A stretch of DNA of 5,394 bases from JAZDFH01 sp043808035 (lineage in GTDB: Bacteria > Patescibacteriota > Minisyncoccia > UBA6257 > Colwellbacteraceae): positions 1 through 5,394 of the forward strand of contig JAZDFH010000049.1 of the NCBI GenBank assembly GCA_043808035.1, in the 5' to 3' direction. A program made the translations under genes and the position numbers. Shown here piece after piece: positions 1-5,394 of the stretch (the first letter of the stretch is position 1; each line of letters begins with the position of its first letter). A model generated the notes under the pieces. It did not search any database. It had not been told where the DNA came from and worked only from the letters and a program-made list of their open reading frames with translations.

Positions 1-45
1 ACATAAAAAAAGACATACATAGCAAAGGGAAAAGGAAATGGTAAA

Positions 46-78
46 GACTTAGGAAGAAAAACTTCGTTTTTCTAAGTC
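46..78 (-). terminator. Hairpin just after tRNA-Pro, possible weak terminator or 3' trailer structure
   Basis: Read on the minus strand, GACTT (78-74) pairs with AAGTC (50-46), and AGAAAAA (73-67) pairs with TTTTTCT (61-55) around a five-base loop (66-62), with a four-base bulge at 54-51. The structure starts within the last two bases of the tRNA (discriminator A and G72). It is followed by only TTT before ACC, so the U-tract expected of a strong intrinsic terminator is missing; a longer T-run occurs further on at 12-5. It may terminate transcription or shape the 3' trailer for processing. The bases up to position 45 show no other recognisable feature. Confidence 0.4.
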
Positions 79-147
79 GGGATGCCGAGAATCGAACTCG
101 GTCTTTGCGCACCCGAAGCGCATGTACTACCGGTATACTACATCCCG
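77..147 (-). tRNA. tRNA-Pro(CGG), no encoded CCA
   Basis: The minus strand folds into a full cloverleaf of 71 nt. The acceptor stem is CGGGATG/CATCCCG (7 bp). The D stem is GTAT/GTAC with a 7-nt loop ACCGGTA. The anticodon stem is TGCGC/GCGCA with loop TTCGGGT, giving anticodon CGG (115-113), which reads the proline codon CCG. The T stem is CCGAG/CTCGG with loop TTCGATT. Proline identity is backed by the C1-G72 pair, A73, and G35, G36 and G37. The bases after A73 are CTTA, so CCA must be added after transcription, presumably by the enzyme encoded immediately upstream. The D loop is short and position 15 is C while position 48 is A, in place of the usual purine15-pyrimidine48 pair. No convincing promoter of its own is visible in the 59 nt upstream, so cotranscription with the upstream gene is plausible. 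Confidence 0.95.
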
Positions 148-159
148 AAATGCATGAAA

Positions 160-197
160 GGCGCATCAGTACGTCCTCACAACGTACATCCTGCGCC
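160..197 (-). other. Two-part hairpin between the CCA-enzyme gene and tRNA-Pro
   Basis: An outer stem GGCGCA (minus 197-192) / TGCGCC (165-160) and an inner stem GTACGT (187-182) / ACGTAC (174-169) are separated by a small internal loop (191-188 and 168-166) and capped by a 7-nt loop. The structure starts 9 nt after the stop codon of the leftward gene and ends 12 nt before the tRNA. It is followed on the minus strand by TTTCATGCATTTC, a poor U-tract. It could be an inefficient terminator, an mRNA 3'-end stabiliser, or a processing spacer in a joint mRNA-tRNA transcript. Confidence 0.45.
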
Positions 198-206
198 CTT
201 CGATTG

Positions 207-1682
207 CTATTTCACATAATACTTACTTTTCATTTTTTCTTCAATACCCGACTCATATTCCTCCTTGGTATCACGGGCTTTTCGTGCCATTGCGCCAAGC
301 TCTTCGTCTGTCTTCTCGTTTAATATGCGAGCTTCTTCTATAAGTCTGTCTTTCGTATTCATCTGTGTATTATCAAGTACTTGTTCAAGCAATATAGCTA
401 AAATCTTACCTATTCGAGGGCATGGAGTAATATTTAGCGCATCCATAAGCTCCGATCCATTCAGTTTCAACATTTTTGGGCCAACAGGATCAGTACGGAC
501 TTTATCTATCATAAACTTTAAGTGTCTATTCTTGTACGGTACCGCCTTTGGCACACCGGAGCCGATTCTATCCGCCTCGCGAATTTTCAATAAATCATCG
601 ATGGTATCTTCTCCAACTCGACGAATAAAACGACGTACGCCCGCCTCCGTGACCTCCCCAACGTTGTAATAGAACAAATGCTGTCGAACAAGATGAGTGA
701 CGTATTGTATGACTTGTTTCGAAAAATGCATCCGTTCCAATATCTTGCGCGTTATTTTAGCGCCAACGATTTCGTGCGCATAAAATGTCGCATTCTCTCC
801 GTCACCCGCCTTTGTGTGTGGTTTTCCAATATCGTGAAACAGTGCGGCAAGACGGACATCAAAGGAATAATTCTTATGAGCGGTATAATCAAGCGCTCTT
901 AAATTATGTTCCCATACTGTATAAATATGATGTTTGTTTTGCATAACTCCTATACCTATGCGTAGTTCAGGGATGATATATTGCAGCAGCTTTGTTTGTT
1001 CAAGTCGAATAATACCAATCATCGGACCATCACCGTCACTCATAATAATTTTTTTGAATTCATCACGTATTCGTTCTTCGGTAATATTTTTCAACAAATC
1101 CGCATTTTCTTTTAAAGACTGTAACGTCTGTGCTTCTAGAGAAAATCCCAATTCGGATGCAAAACGGATAGCGCGTATGAGACGCAACGCGTCTTCTTGA
1201 AAACGTTTTGTCGGATCACCCACCGCACGAATAATTTCTCGTCCCAAATCCTTCTGCCCACCATACGGATCAATAATCGAATTATCAGGAGCAAGCGCCA
1301 TTGCGTTGACAGTAAAATCTCGACGACTCAAATCTTCTTCTATTTTTTGTGTAAATATTACCGCATCAGGATGTCGAGAATCTGAATATTCTGACTCTGT
1401 ACGAAACGTGGTCACCTCAACAACCTTTAATGTTGGATCATTCGAACGTGTTTTTACGCCAACCGTACCAAATGTATTTTCATAAACACTATCGGGAAAT
1501 AATCTTTGTATTTCTTCCGGCAATGCATTTGTGGCAATATCCCAATCCTTTGGGTGTTTTTGTAACAACATATCTCTGACTGAACCACCGACAATATATG
1601 CTTCATATCCAGATTTCTTCAGCGCCACGACAATCTCAATAATTTCTTCGGGAATAACAAAATCAATAATTTCTTTACTCAT
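207..1682 (-). CDS. cca: CCA tRNA nucleotidyltransferase / poly(A) polymerase family, with HD domain
   Basis: This enzyme adds or repairs the 3'-CCA end of tRNAs in the cytoplasm without a nucleic acid template. Residues are counted from the ATG at 1682 (491 aa). GGSVRD (32-37) and the metal-binding pair in DWD (D46, D48) form the class II nucleotidyltransferase head. RRDFTVNAMA (120-129), RAIRFA (170-175) and TEERIRDE (201-208) are the neck and nucleotide-selection motifs. An HD phosphohydrolase-type domain follows, with WEH (H259), HDIGKP (H283, D284), H303, RQH (H335) and D371. LNGSEL (407-412) matches the conserved motif near the end, and a charged tail of about 35 residues closes the protein. 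It is longer than the E. coli enzyme (about 412 aa). The frame extends two codons further to a TTG, but AAAGG at 1694-1690 lies 7 nt before the ATG and selects it. The stop is TAG. Poly(A) polymerase activity cannot be excluded from sequence, but the neighbouring CCA-less tRNA favours the CCA role. Confidence 0.95.
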   Translation of the reverse strand: MSKEIIDFVIPEEIIEIVVALKKSGYEAYIVGGSVRDMLLQKHPKDWDIATNALPEEIQRLFPDSVYENTFGTVGVKTRSNDPTLKVVEVTTFRTESEYSDSRHPDAVIFTQKIEEDLSRRDFTVNAMALAPDNSIIDPYGGQKDLGREIIRAVGDPTKRFQEDALRLIRAIRFASELGFSLEAQTLQSLKENADLLKNITEERIRDEFKKIIMSDGDGPMIGIIRLEQTKLLQYIIPELRIGIGVMQNKHHIYTVWEHNLRALDYTAHKNYSFDVRLAALFHDIGKPHTKAGDGENATFYAHEIVGAKITRKILERMHFSKQVIQYVTHLVRQHLFYYNVGEVTEAGVRRFIRRVGEDTIDDLLKIREADRIGSGVPKAVPYKNRHLKFMIDKVRTDPVGPKMLKLNGSELMDALNITPCPRIGKILAILLEQVLDNTQMNTKDRLIEEARILNEKTDEELGAMARKARDTKEEYESGIEEKMKSKYYVK

Positions 1683-1689
1683 AATCAAA

Positions 1690-1694
1690 CCTTT
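1690..1694 (-). promoter_or_regulatory. Ribosome binding site deciding the cca start
   Basis: AAAGG on the minus strand stands 7 nt before the ATG at 1682. The alternative in-frame TTG at 1688 would be only 1 nt away, so the ATG is the better start. The two rightward genes have no comparable site. Confidence 0.7.
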
Positions 1695-1710
1695 GTTCGT
1701 TCTTTGCTTA

Positions 1711-1739
1711 TTTATATAATTCTACATTGTTTAACACAA
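1711..1739 (-). promoter_or_regulatory. Probable sigma70-type promoter for cca and tRNA-Pro
   Basis: On the minus strand, TTGTGT (1739-1734) and TATAAA (1716-1711) are separated by exactly 17 nt. The expected start site falls near 1705, giving an untranslated leader of about 22 nt that contains the AAAGG site. The -35 element overlaps a short inverted repeat, ATTGT-n5-ACAAT (1726-1740), which could be chance in AT-rich DNA or an operator. Confidence 0.55.
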
Positions 1740-1802
1740 TGAATCGACTAATTGATTATCTGGGTGTCAGAATAACGCCTGTCGAAAGAAATATCTTCCT
1801 CA

Positions 1803-1811
1803 TGTTATACT
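1803..1811 (+). promoter_or_regulatory. Extended -10 promoter for the first pilin-like gene
   Basis: TGTTATACT is an extended -10 element (TG, one base, then TATACT), with no good -35 at the right distance (CGAAAG at 1783-1788). Start would be near 1818, leaving only about 12 nt before the ATG at 1831. This fits a short-leader mRNA, in keeping with the absence of a Shine-Dalgarno sequence there. Confidence 0.5.
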
Positions 1812-1830
1812 TTTCTTAAACATCCGTACT

Positions 1831-3483
1831 ATGTATTGTTTTGTAAAACCCGGTAAAAAAATAAAAAGATCATCGGATACGTCAAAAAAAGGTTTCACAT
1901 TATTGGAAATGCTTTTAGTCGTTGCGGCAATATCAATTCTTGCAAGTATTGTAATAACAGCCCTAAATCCTGGGAAACAACTCGCAGAAGCACGAAATGC
2001 TCAAAGACAATCGGATACACGTACAATTATCGATGCGATTTACCAATATACTATCGATAACAAAGGGCTAATTCCTCCACAAATTGATACAACGTTACAT
2101 ATGTTGGGAACTTCTTCTTCAGGATGTGTTGTAAATTGCAGCAATGGAGAAGCAACAACATCTTTTATCAATAATAATACATCATCATTTAATCAAGGAG
2201 ATTATCATGAAATTTCTCCCGGAATATTTGAGACAGAATACAACATAAGCAACAATACTGTTATTCTCTCAAATTATGGAAAATCAGCTGGGGTAGGACT
2301 GTACTCTTCGCGAATATACGATGCGGGTGGTATTTCAGAATGGAATAATTTTTCATGGATACCGCTTCGTCCAACATACAAAGAACTTCCCAATAATCAA
2401 ATATCCGAAAGCGGTTATCCAAACGGGAACAGTAATATGACTGGGAATGTTCTTTTGTTGCATATGAACGAACTCACAGATGCTACCTGTAGTGGTGCAT
2501 TAGATATTTGCGATACATCCGGTTCCGGCAATCATGGTACACGGATTGGCGCAAACTTAGGAGTTATCGGCAAACTTCGGACAGGAATCAATTATGACGG
2601 GAATGACCGATCTCTCTTCCCTACCACTATCAATCCAGGATCGAATGATTGGACAGTTTGTACATGGTTTAAATGGGGAGGCGGTGGCGGGATACAAACA
2701 ATCTTCAACAAAGAAGATCTTTTCTCCGCTCGAGTGGAAAGCGGATACCTTTTATTTCGATGGTCACCCGACACTTCATGGGAAGGAGGAACGACATTCC
2801 CAGTTATTGCAAGTCAATGGGATCACGTATGTATCAAATATGACCACGTAAATCAATATCTGTATCGAAATGGTATTGAGGTCTATCGCCGACCTCAGGC
2901 TGGAAATATCGGAACGAATACTGATTCGTTTTGTATCGGTGCCGACAGAGCGAATTGTAATGGTAATAGATTAAACGGAACTATTGATGAATTTGCCATC
3001 TGGAATCGTGCCTTACTCGAGACAGAGATAGAAGATATATATTTACGAGGAGCAACCGCCATTACATTCAACATTCGATCATGTGCTCAATCAAATTGTA
3101 GCGACCGAAGCGGATATGATGTTTCTCTTCTGGAAATTGATAATACTACGACGACTCTGCCTTCTTTTCCATTAACGATTCCAAATAATCGTTATTTCCA
3201 ATACCAAGCAACGTTCGATACATTAAGCAGCGCAGACTCTCCATTCTTGCGTCAAACAATAGCAAACTATGTTCTTACAGAAGGAGGTGAAGAAATAACT
3301 GCGGATGCCTGCATTGACCTTTCCAATGAACTTGTCTGGCAATATATTGTTGGGATCCCGGAAGATCCAAAATTAGGGACATTGGAAAAAACATATTACG
3401 CAGTCAAAAAAACAAATAGTGGTAGGATATCGGTACAAGCATGTGGGATAGAACTTGGAGAACCCATTAGCGTTACACAGTAA
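1831..3483 (+). CDS. Prepilin-like protein with an inserted LamG (concanavalin A-like) cassette
   Basis: Probably a surface type IV pilin or pseudopilin-like subunit with an adhesive or binding domain. Residues 1-21 are a basic leader ending KKG. GFTLLE gives a prepilin peptidase site after G21, with F22 to be N-methylated and E26 as Glu+5. Residues 27-45 are hydrophobic and continue into the polar helix NPGKQLAEARNAQR. The cassette then holds a 59-residue block (156-214), a LamG-type jelly roll (about 207-405, with W-x-H-V near 330 and IDEFAIWNRAL at 385-395), and a beta domain with RSCAQSNC (416-423) and NRYFQYQATF (453-462). Residues about 489-550 return to a pilin-type C-terminus: CIDLS, Y-x-x-x-IP-x-DP, GRISVQAC, and a terminal ISVTQ. 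Cysteines 99, 103, 494 and 538 flank the insertion. The ATG is the only start ahead of GFTLLE; no Shine-Dalgarno site is visible. A 29-nt gap separates it from a paralogue, suggesting an operon. The ligand of the LamG domain is not predictable. Confidence 0.88.
   Translation: MYCFVKPGKKIKRSSDTSKKGFTLLEMLLVVAAISILASIVITALNPGKQLAEARNAQRQSDTRTIIDAIYQYTIDNKGLIPPQIDTTLHMLGTSSSGCVVNCSNGEATTSFINNNTSSFNQGDYHEISPGIFETEYNISNNTVILSNYGKSAGVGLYSSRIYDAGGISEWNNFSWIPLRPTYKELPNNQISESGYPNGNSNMTGNVLLLHMNELTDATCSGALDICDTSGSGNHGTRIGANLGVIGKLRTGINYDGNDRSLFPTTINPGSNDWTVCTWFKWGGGGGIQTIFNKEDLFSARVESGYLLFRWSPDTSWEGGTTFPVIASQWDHVCIKYDHVNQYLYRNGIEVYRRPQAGNIGTNTDSFCIGADRANCNGNRLNGTIDEFAIWNRALLETEIEDIYLRGATAITFNIRSCAQSNCSDRSGYDVSLLEIDNTTTTLPSFPLTIPNNRYFQYQATFDTLSSADSPFLRQTIANYVLTEGGEEITADACIDLSNELVWQYIVGIPEDPKLGTLEKTYYAVKKTNSGRISVQACGIELGEPISVTQ
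2296..2472 (+). repeat. 59-residue conserved block, copy 1 (first pilin-like protein)
   Basis: Residues 156-214 run from GLYSSRIYDAG to LLLHMNE. The signature is G-x-Y-x-S, DAG, two tryptophans, PTYKELPNN, SESGY, then NMTGN and LLLHMN. Two further copies of the same length occur in the next gene. The end of the block is the first strand of the LamG fold; the start is a beta-rich linker of no family I can name. Confidence 0.8.
2449..3045 (+). other. LamG / concanavalin A-like jelly-roll domain in the first pilin-like protein
   Basis: About 200 residues show the usual LamG (Laminin_G_3-like) pattern: LLLHMN and CDTSGSGNHGT at the start, WTVCTWFKW (274-282) in a core strand, SQWDHVCIKYD (328-338) followed by YRNGIEVYRR, and a closing LNGTIDEFAIWNRALLETEIEDIYLRG region. 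Domains of this fold commonly bind sugars or surface polymers, but residues for a given ligand cannot be assigned. A run of five glycines (283-287) sits in a predicted loop. Confidence 0.8.
3295..3480 (+). other. Pilin-type C-terminal segment resuming after the cassette
   Basis: Residues 489-550 carry CIDLSNELV, QYIVGIPEDP, TYYAVKKTNSGRISVQAC and a terminal ISVTQ. As recalled from Parcubacteria-type pilins, the C-terminal half reads roughly DLS, Y-L-x-x-IP-x-DP, GY-x-x-x-K, GR-x-x-V and ends near ISVTR. This segment therefore appears to be the second half of the pilin whose first half is residues 22 to about 110. The family match is from memory and needs a profile search. Confidence 0.6.
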
Positions 3484-3490
3484 AAAGAAG

Positions 3491-3496
3491 TATAAT
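3491..3496 (+). promoter_or_regulatory. Possible -10 element ahead of the second pilin-like gene
   Basis: A perfect TATAAT lies in the 29-nt gap, 16 nt before the ATG at 3513. No -35 is seen at 16-18 nt and there is no TG extension, so it is weak evidence in AT-rich DNA. Its spacing to the start codon resembles that of the extended -10 of the first gene (19 nt). Readthrough from the upstream gene is equally possible. Confidence 0.3.
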
Positions 3497-3512
3497 CTCT
3501 TTACTAACATAT

Positions 3513-5394
3513 ATGCGTACATCTGTGCGTTTTATTTTTAAAAAAGGTTTTACTCTATTGGAGGTTCTTCTTGTCGTTGGCGCGATTGCCATCATCTCCA
3601 GTATCGTCATTATAGCAATCAATCCATCAAAGCAACTCGCAGAAGCCCGCAATGCACAACGGGAGACTGATGTAAAAGCCATCCTTGATGCGCTATATCA
3701 ATATTCTATAGATAATCACGGGCAATTCCCTTCAGGATTAGACTCGCAGCTTCGCATGATTGGGCCGGCAACTACAGGATGCGCAATAAATTGCGGAACG
3801 GGAGAAATCGCGGATGGCATTTCGATTTCCGACACGACGCAGGCACAATTTGCCGCAGGAACGTATAACCTCACACAATGGAATGTTGGAAATACGTGGG
3901 TTGAGCTTACTGCCGCTGGAAGAACTGCCAGAGCGGGAACCTATACATCTATAGTAAAAGATGCGGGAGTTCTGTCCGCATGGAGCTCTCTTTCATGGAC
4001 ACCTGAATTCCCTTATCAAAAAGAATTCACTAACAATAGACAAAGCGAAGTTGGCTACAACCAAGGCAATGCCAATATGTCCGGGAATATACTCCTTCTT
4101 CATATGAATGACGCTATTTCGGGAGCGGGAAAAACAATAGCAGATACTTCAAGCACAGATAACCATGGCACAACGGCAGGAGCGACAGACTGTACTGTCA
4201 CAGGACTTTTGAATACAGGATGCTCGTTTAATGGCACAAATGCATATATTCAAGAAAATACACTTATTAATGATGTCTCCGGAAACAACTTTACGATACT
4301 TACCTGGGTCAAAACAGATATTATCGCAGGACAACAATCATACATCGCATTTAATACGGTAGCCGGAGGAGATCGAGTTATATTAGGACATCCTGCAGGA
4401 TCGAATATTCTACAACTTTATGACACGGCATGGCGCACCACGGGACGCGTTGTTGCAAATGGCAATTGGCATCAAATCGGTTTCATTTTTAATGATACGG
4501 GCAACCAAATACAAGTTATCTATGATGGCGCAATCGTTTTGACACGAGCGTTTGCTTCTTCCATAGCCGCAAACGATACATTTTCTATCGGCATGGACTA
4601 TAACGCTGCAAGTCCCTCAAACTTTTACAGCGGCAGCATGGATGAACTTTCAACATGGAATCGTGTTCTCACCGCAGCTGAAATTTTAAATTTTTATCGT
4701 CGAGGGTCACTTCGTCTTAAGTTCCAAGTTCGTTCATGTAACGATGCTGCATGTTCTGGAGAAACATTTGTCGGGCCGGATGGCACAGCCACGACATCAT
4801 ACACAGAAGTTACAAATACAGGCATAGGACTCCCATCTGTTTCACTTATGAACATCATACAGAATAGATACTTTCAATATCGCGCCACTTTCGAAACAGA
4901 CAATACAACATACACTCCTTATTTAAACGATCTGACTCTTGGATATTTATTACCTCCTACAGGTGGAGATATTTCATTTACCCATTCAATTCAAGCAGAC
5001 TTTGGTACCACGATTCCATACGCAGGTAACACAACATGGAACGCGGCAAATTCTGATGTCCGACTAAGCACATTAACCACTCACGCGGGGACTTACGACT
5101 CTATAATTAAAGACGCGGGTATCGCAACTACATGGAATTCATTTGCCTGGAAATCGACAACTCCTTACCTTAAAGAATTCCCCAATAACACGCAAAGTGA
5201 ATCAGGCTACAGTACAGGTAATGCGAATATGACAAGTAATGCCCTACTCATGCACATGAACGATGGTGGTACCGCGCCAGGTCGCGTGATCGCCGACTCA
5301 TCAGGGACAAGCAATACAGGGGTTACAACAAATCCCAATCTTACTTTTACCTATACGACCCAAATAGACTTTGGTACCACGATTCCATACGCAG
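3513..5394 (+). CDS. Second prepilin-like LamG protein with internal repeats, 3' end outside the window
   Basis: The frame is open from the ATG at 3513 to the last base (627 codons seen, no stop). KKGFTLLE places prepilin cleavage after G12, with F13 as +1 and E17 as Glu+5. The hydrophobic stretch (18-36) and INPSKQLAEARNAQR closely match the upstream gene, so the two are tandem paralogues. Next come a CxxxC pair (C90, C94), the 59-residue block (142-200), a LamG-type domain (about 193-398, with FTILTWVKT, NWHQIGFIF and MDELSTWNRVLTAAEI), and a beta domain with RSCNDAAC (407-414) and NRYFQYRATF. From about residue 490 a new unit begins (QADFGTTIPYAG) with a second 59-residue block (526-584) but no full LamG. 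The unit restarts at residue 618 and runs off the window. The start lacks a Shine-Dalgarno site and lies 29 nt after the upstream stop. Likely a surface-exposed fibre or tip subunit; a pilin-type C-terminus is predicted beyond the window. Confidence 0.85.
   Translation, partial: MRTSVRFIFKKGFTLLEVLLVVGAIAIISSIVIIAINPSKQLAEARNAQRETDVKAILDALYQYSIDNHGQFPSGLDSQLRMIGPATTGCAINCGTGEIADGISISDTTQAQFAAGTYNLTQWNVGNTWVELTAAGRTARAGTYTSIVKDAGVLSAWSSLSWTPEFPYQKEFTNNRQSEVGYNQGNANMSGNILLLHMNDAISGAGKTIADTSSTDNHGTTAGATDCTVTGLLNTGCSFNGTNAYIQENTLINDVSGNNFTILTWVKTDIIAGQQSYIAFNTVAGGDRVILGHPAGSNILQLYDTAWRTTGRVVANGNWHQIGFIFNDTGNQIQVIYDGAIVLTRAFASSIAANDTFSIGMDYNAASPSNFYSGSMDELSTWNRVLTAAEILNFYRRGSLRLKFQVRSCNDAACSGETFVGPDGTATTSYTEVTNTGIGLPSVSLMNIIQNRYFQYRATFETDNTTYTPYLNDLTLGYLLPPTGGDISFTHSIQADFGTTIPYAGNTTWNAANSDVRLSTLTTHAGTYDSIIKDAGIATTWNSFAWKSTTPYLKEFPNNTQSESGYSTGNANMTSNALLMHMNDGGTAPGRVIADSSGTSNTGVTTNPNLTFTYTTQIDFGTTIPYA
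3936..4112 (+). repeat. 59-residue conserved block, copy 2
   Basis: Residues 142-200 of the second pilin-like protein run from GTYTSIVKDAG to LLLHMND and lead directly into a full LamG domain. The copy aligns without gaps to copy 1 and to copy 3, with 36 of 59 identical residues against copy 3. Confidence 0.8.
4089..4706 (+). other. LamG / concanavalin A-like jelly-roll domain in the second pilin-like protein
   Basis: Residues about 193-398 show the same landmarks as the domain in the first protein: LLLHMND, ADTSSTDNHGT, CSFNGTNAYIQ, NNFTILTWVKT, NGNWHQIGFIF, VIYDG, and the closing SGSMDELSTWNRVLTAAEI with FYRRG. Sequence between landmarks has diverged strongly from the first protein, so the two may bind different ligands. 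Confidence 0.78.
4997..5394 (+). repeat. In-frame 369-bp tandem repeat, second copy truncated by the window end
   Basis: The 29 bases at 4997-5025 are identical to 5366-5394, an offset of 369 bp (123 codons), and keep the reading frame, encoding DFGTTIPYA in both places. Similarity begins a little earlier at the protein level (ISFTHSIQ against LTFTYTTQ). The first copy contains a beta segment and the 59-residue block but only the first strands of LamG. The identity runs to the last base of the window, so its true length is unknown. Confidence 0.75.
5088..5264 (+). repeat. 59-residue conserved block, copy 3
   Basis: Residues 526-584 of the second pilin-like protein run from GTYDSIIKDAG to LLMHMND, offset from copy 2 by exactly 384 residues throughout. 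It keeps PYLKEFPNN, QSESGY and GNANM. Unlike copies 1 and 2 it is followed by only about 28 residues of LamG-like start (IADSSGTSNTG) before the next repeat begins. Confidence 0.8.

Noticed and set aside
105..323. Plus-strand open frame of 72 codons crossing the tRNA and the end of cca
   Set aside because: It overlaps the tRNA-Pro gene and the 3' end of cca on the opposite strand; its hydrophobic end is the complement of a charged coding tail.
265..669. Plus-strand open frame of 134 codons
   Set aside because: It lies wholly opposite the well-supported cca gene, has a low-complexity serine-rich product and no ribosome binding site.
934..1200. Plus-strand open frame of 88 codons (and others at 678-902, 1197-1385 and 1531-1719)
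   Set aside because: All are antisense shadows of cca with no recognisable domain.
1742..1757. AATC-n8-GATT inverted repeat in the divergent promoter region
   Set aside because: Arms of four bases in AT-rich DNA are expected by chance.
2592..2851. Open frames on both strands inside the first LamG domain
   Set aside because: They are shadows of the 550-codon gene, whose frame is supported by homology throughout.
3473..3682. Minus-strand frame of 69 codons over the start of the second pilin-like gene
   Set aside because: It is antisense to the conserved prepilin N-terminus and has no start signals.
4149..4337. Minus-strand frame of 62 codons, cysteine-rich
   Set aside because: It is antisense to the second LamG domain; the cysteines come from the complement of Thr/Ala codons.
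207..5394. Use of UGA as a glycine codon, as in Gracilibacteria and SR1
   Set aside because: No in-frame TGA was seen in any of the three coding regions, and glycine is encoded by normal GGN codons.
4997..5394. CRISPR-like repeat or insertion sequence end
   Set aside because: The repeat is coding, keeps frame at a 369-bp spacing, and has neither short spacers nor inverted termini.

Overview
The window looks like chromosomal DNA from a Candidate Phyla Radiation (Patescibacteria) bacterium, probably of the Parcubacteria type. This is inferred from three things: AT-leaning DNA, a tRNA gene without an encoded CCA end beside a CCA-adding enzyme gene, and pilin-like proteins whose core (NP-x-KQLAEARNAQR ... 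IDAIYQY-x-IDN-x-G) matches the pilin family I recall from that group. The reading frames use the standard bacterial code: no in-frame TGA was seen in about 5 kb of coding sequence.

Left part (1-1682), minus strand: a CCA tRNA nucleotidyltransferase gene (207-1682) is followed 59 nt downstream by tRNA-Pro(CGG) (77-147). The tRNA carries no CCA, so it is itself a substrate of the enzyme encoded just upstream. Hairpins lie between the two genes (160-197) and just after the tRNA (46-78).

Middle (1683-1830): a divergent intergenic region of 148 nt holds a plausible sigma70-type promoter for the leftward genes and an extended -10 promoter for the rightward genes.

Right part (1831-5394), plus strand: two tandem paralogous genes encode very large prepilin-like proteins. 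Each starts with a short basic leader, a GFTLLE prepilin peptidase/methylation site and a hydrophobic N-terminal helix. Each then carries a long extracellular cassette: a 59-residue block of constant length, a LamG/concanavalin A-like jelly roll, and a cysteine-containing beta domain. The first gene is complete (550 aa) and returns to a pilin-type C-terminus after the cassette, so the lectin-like cassette sits inside a pilin. The second gene (627 codons visible) is still open at the window end. After one full cassette it enters a 123-residue (369-bp) in-frame repeat whose LamG part is cut down to its first strands, and a second copy begins at the last 29 bases. I read the pair as a surface pilus or pseudopilus adhesin locus with expandable modules; that function is inferred, not shown.
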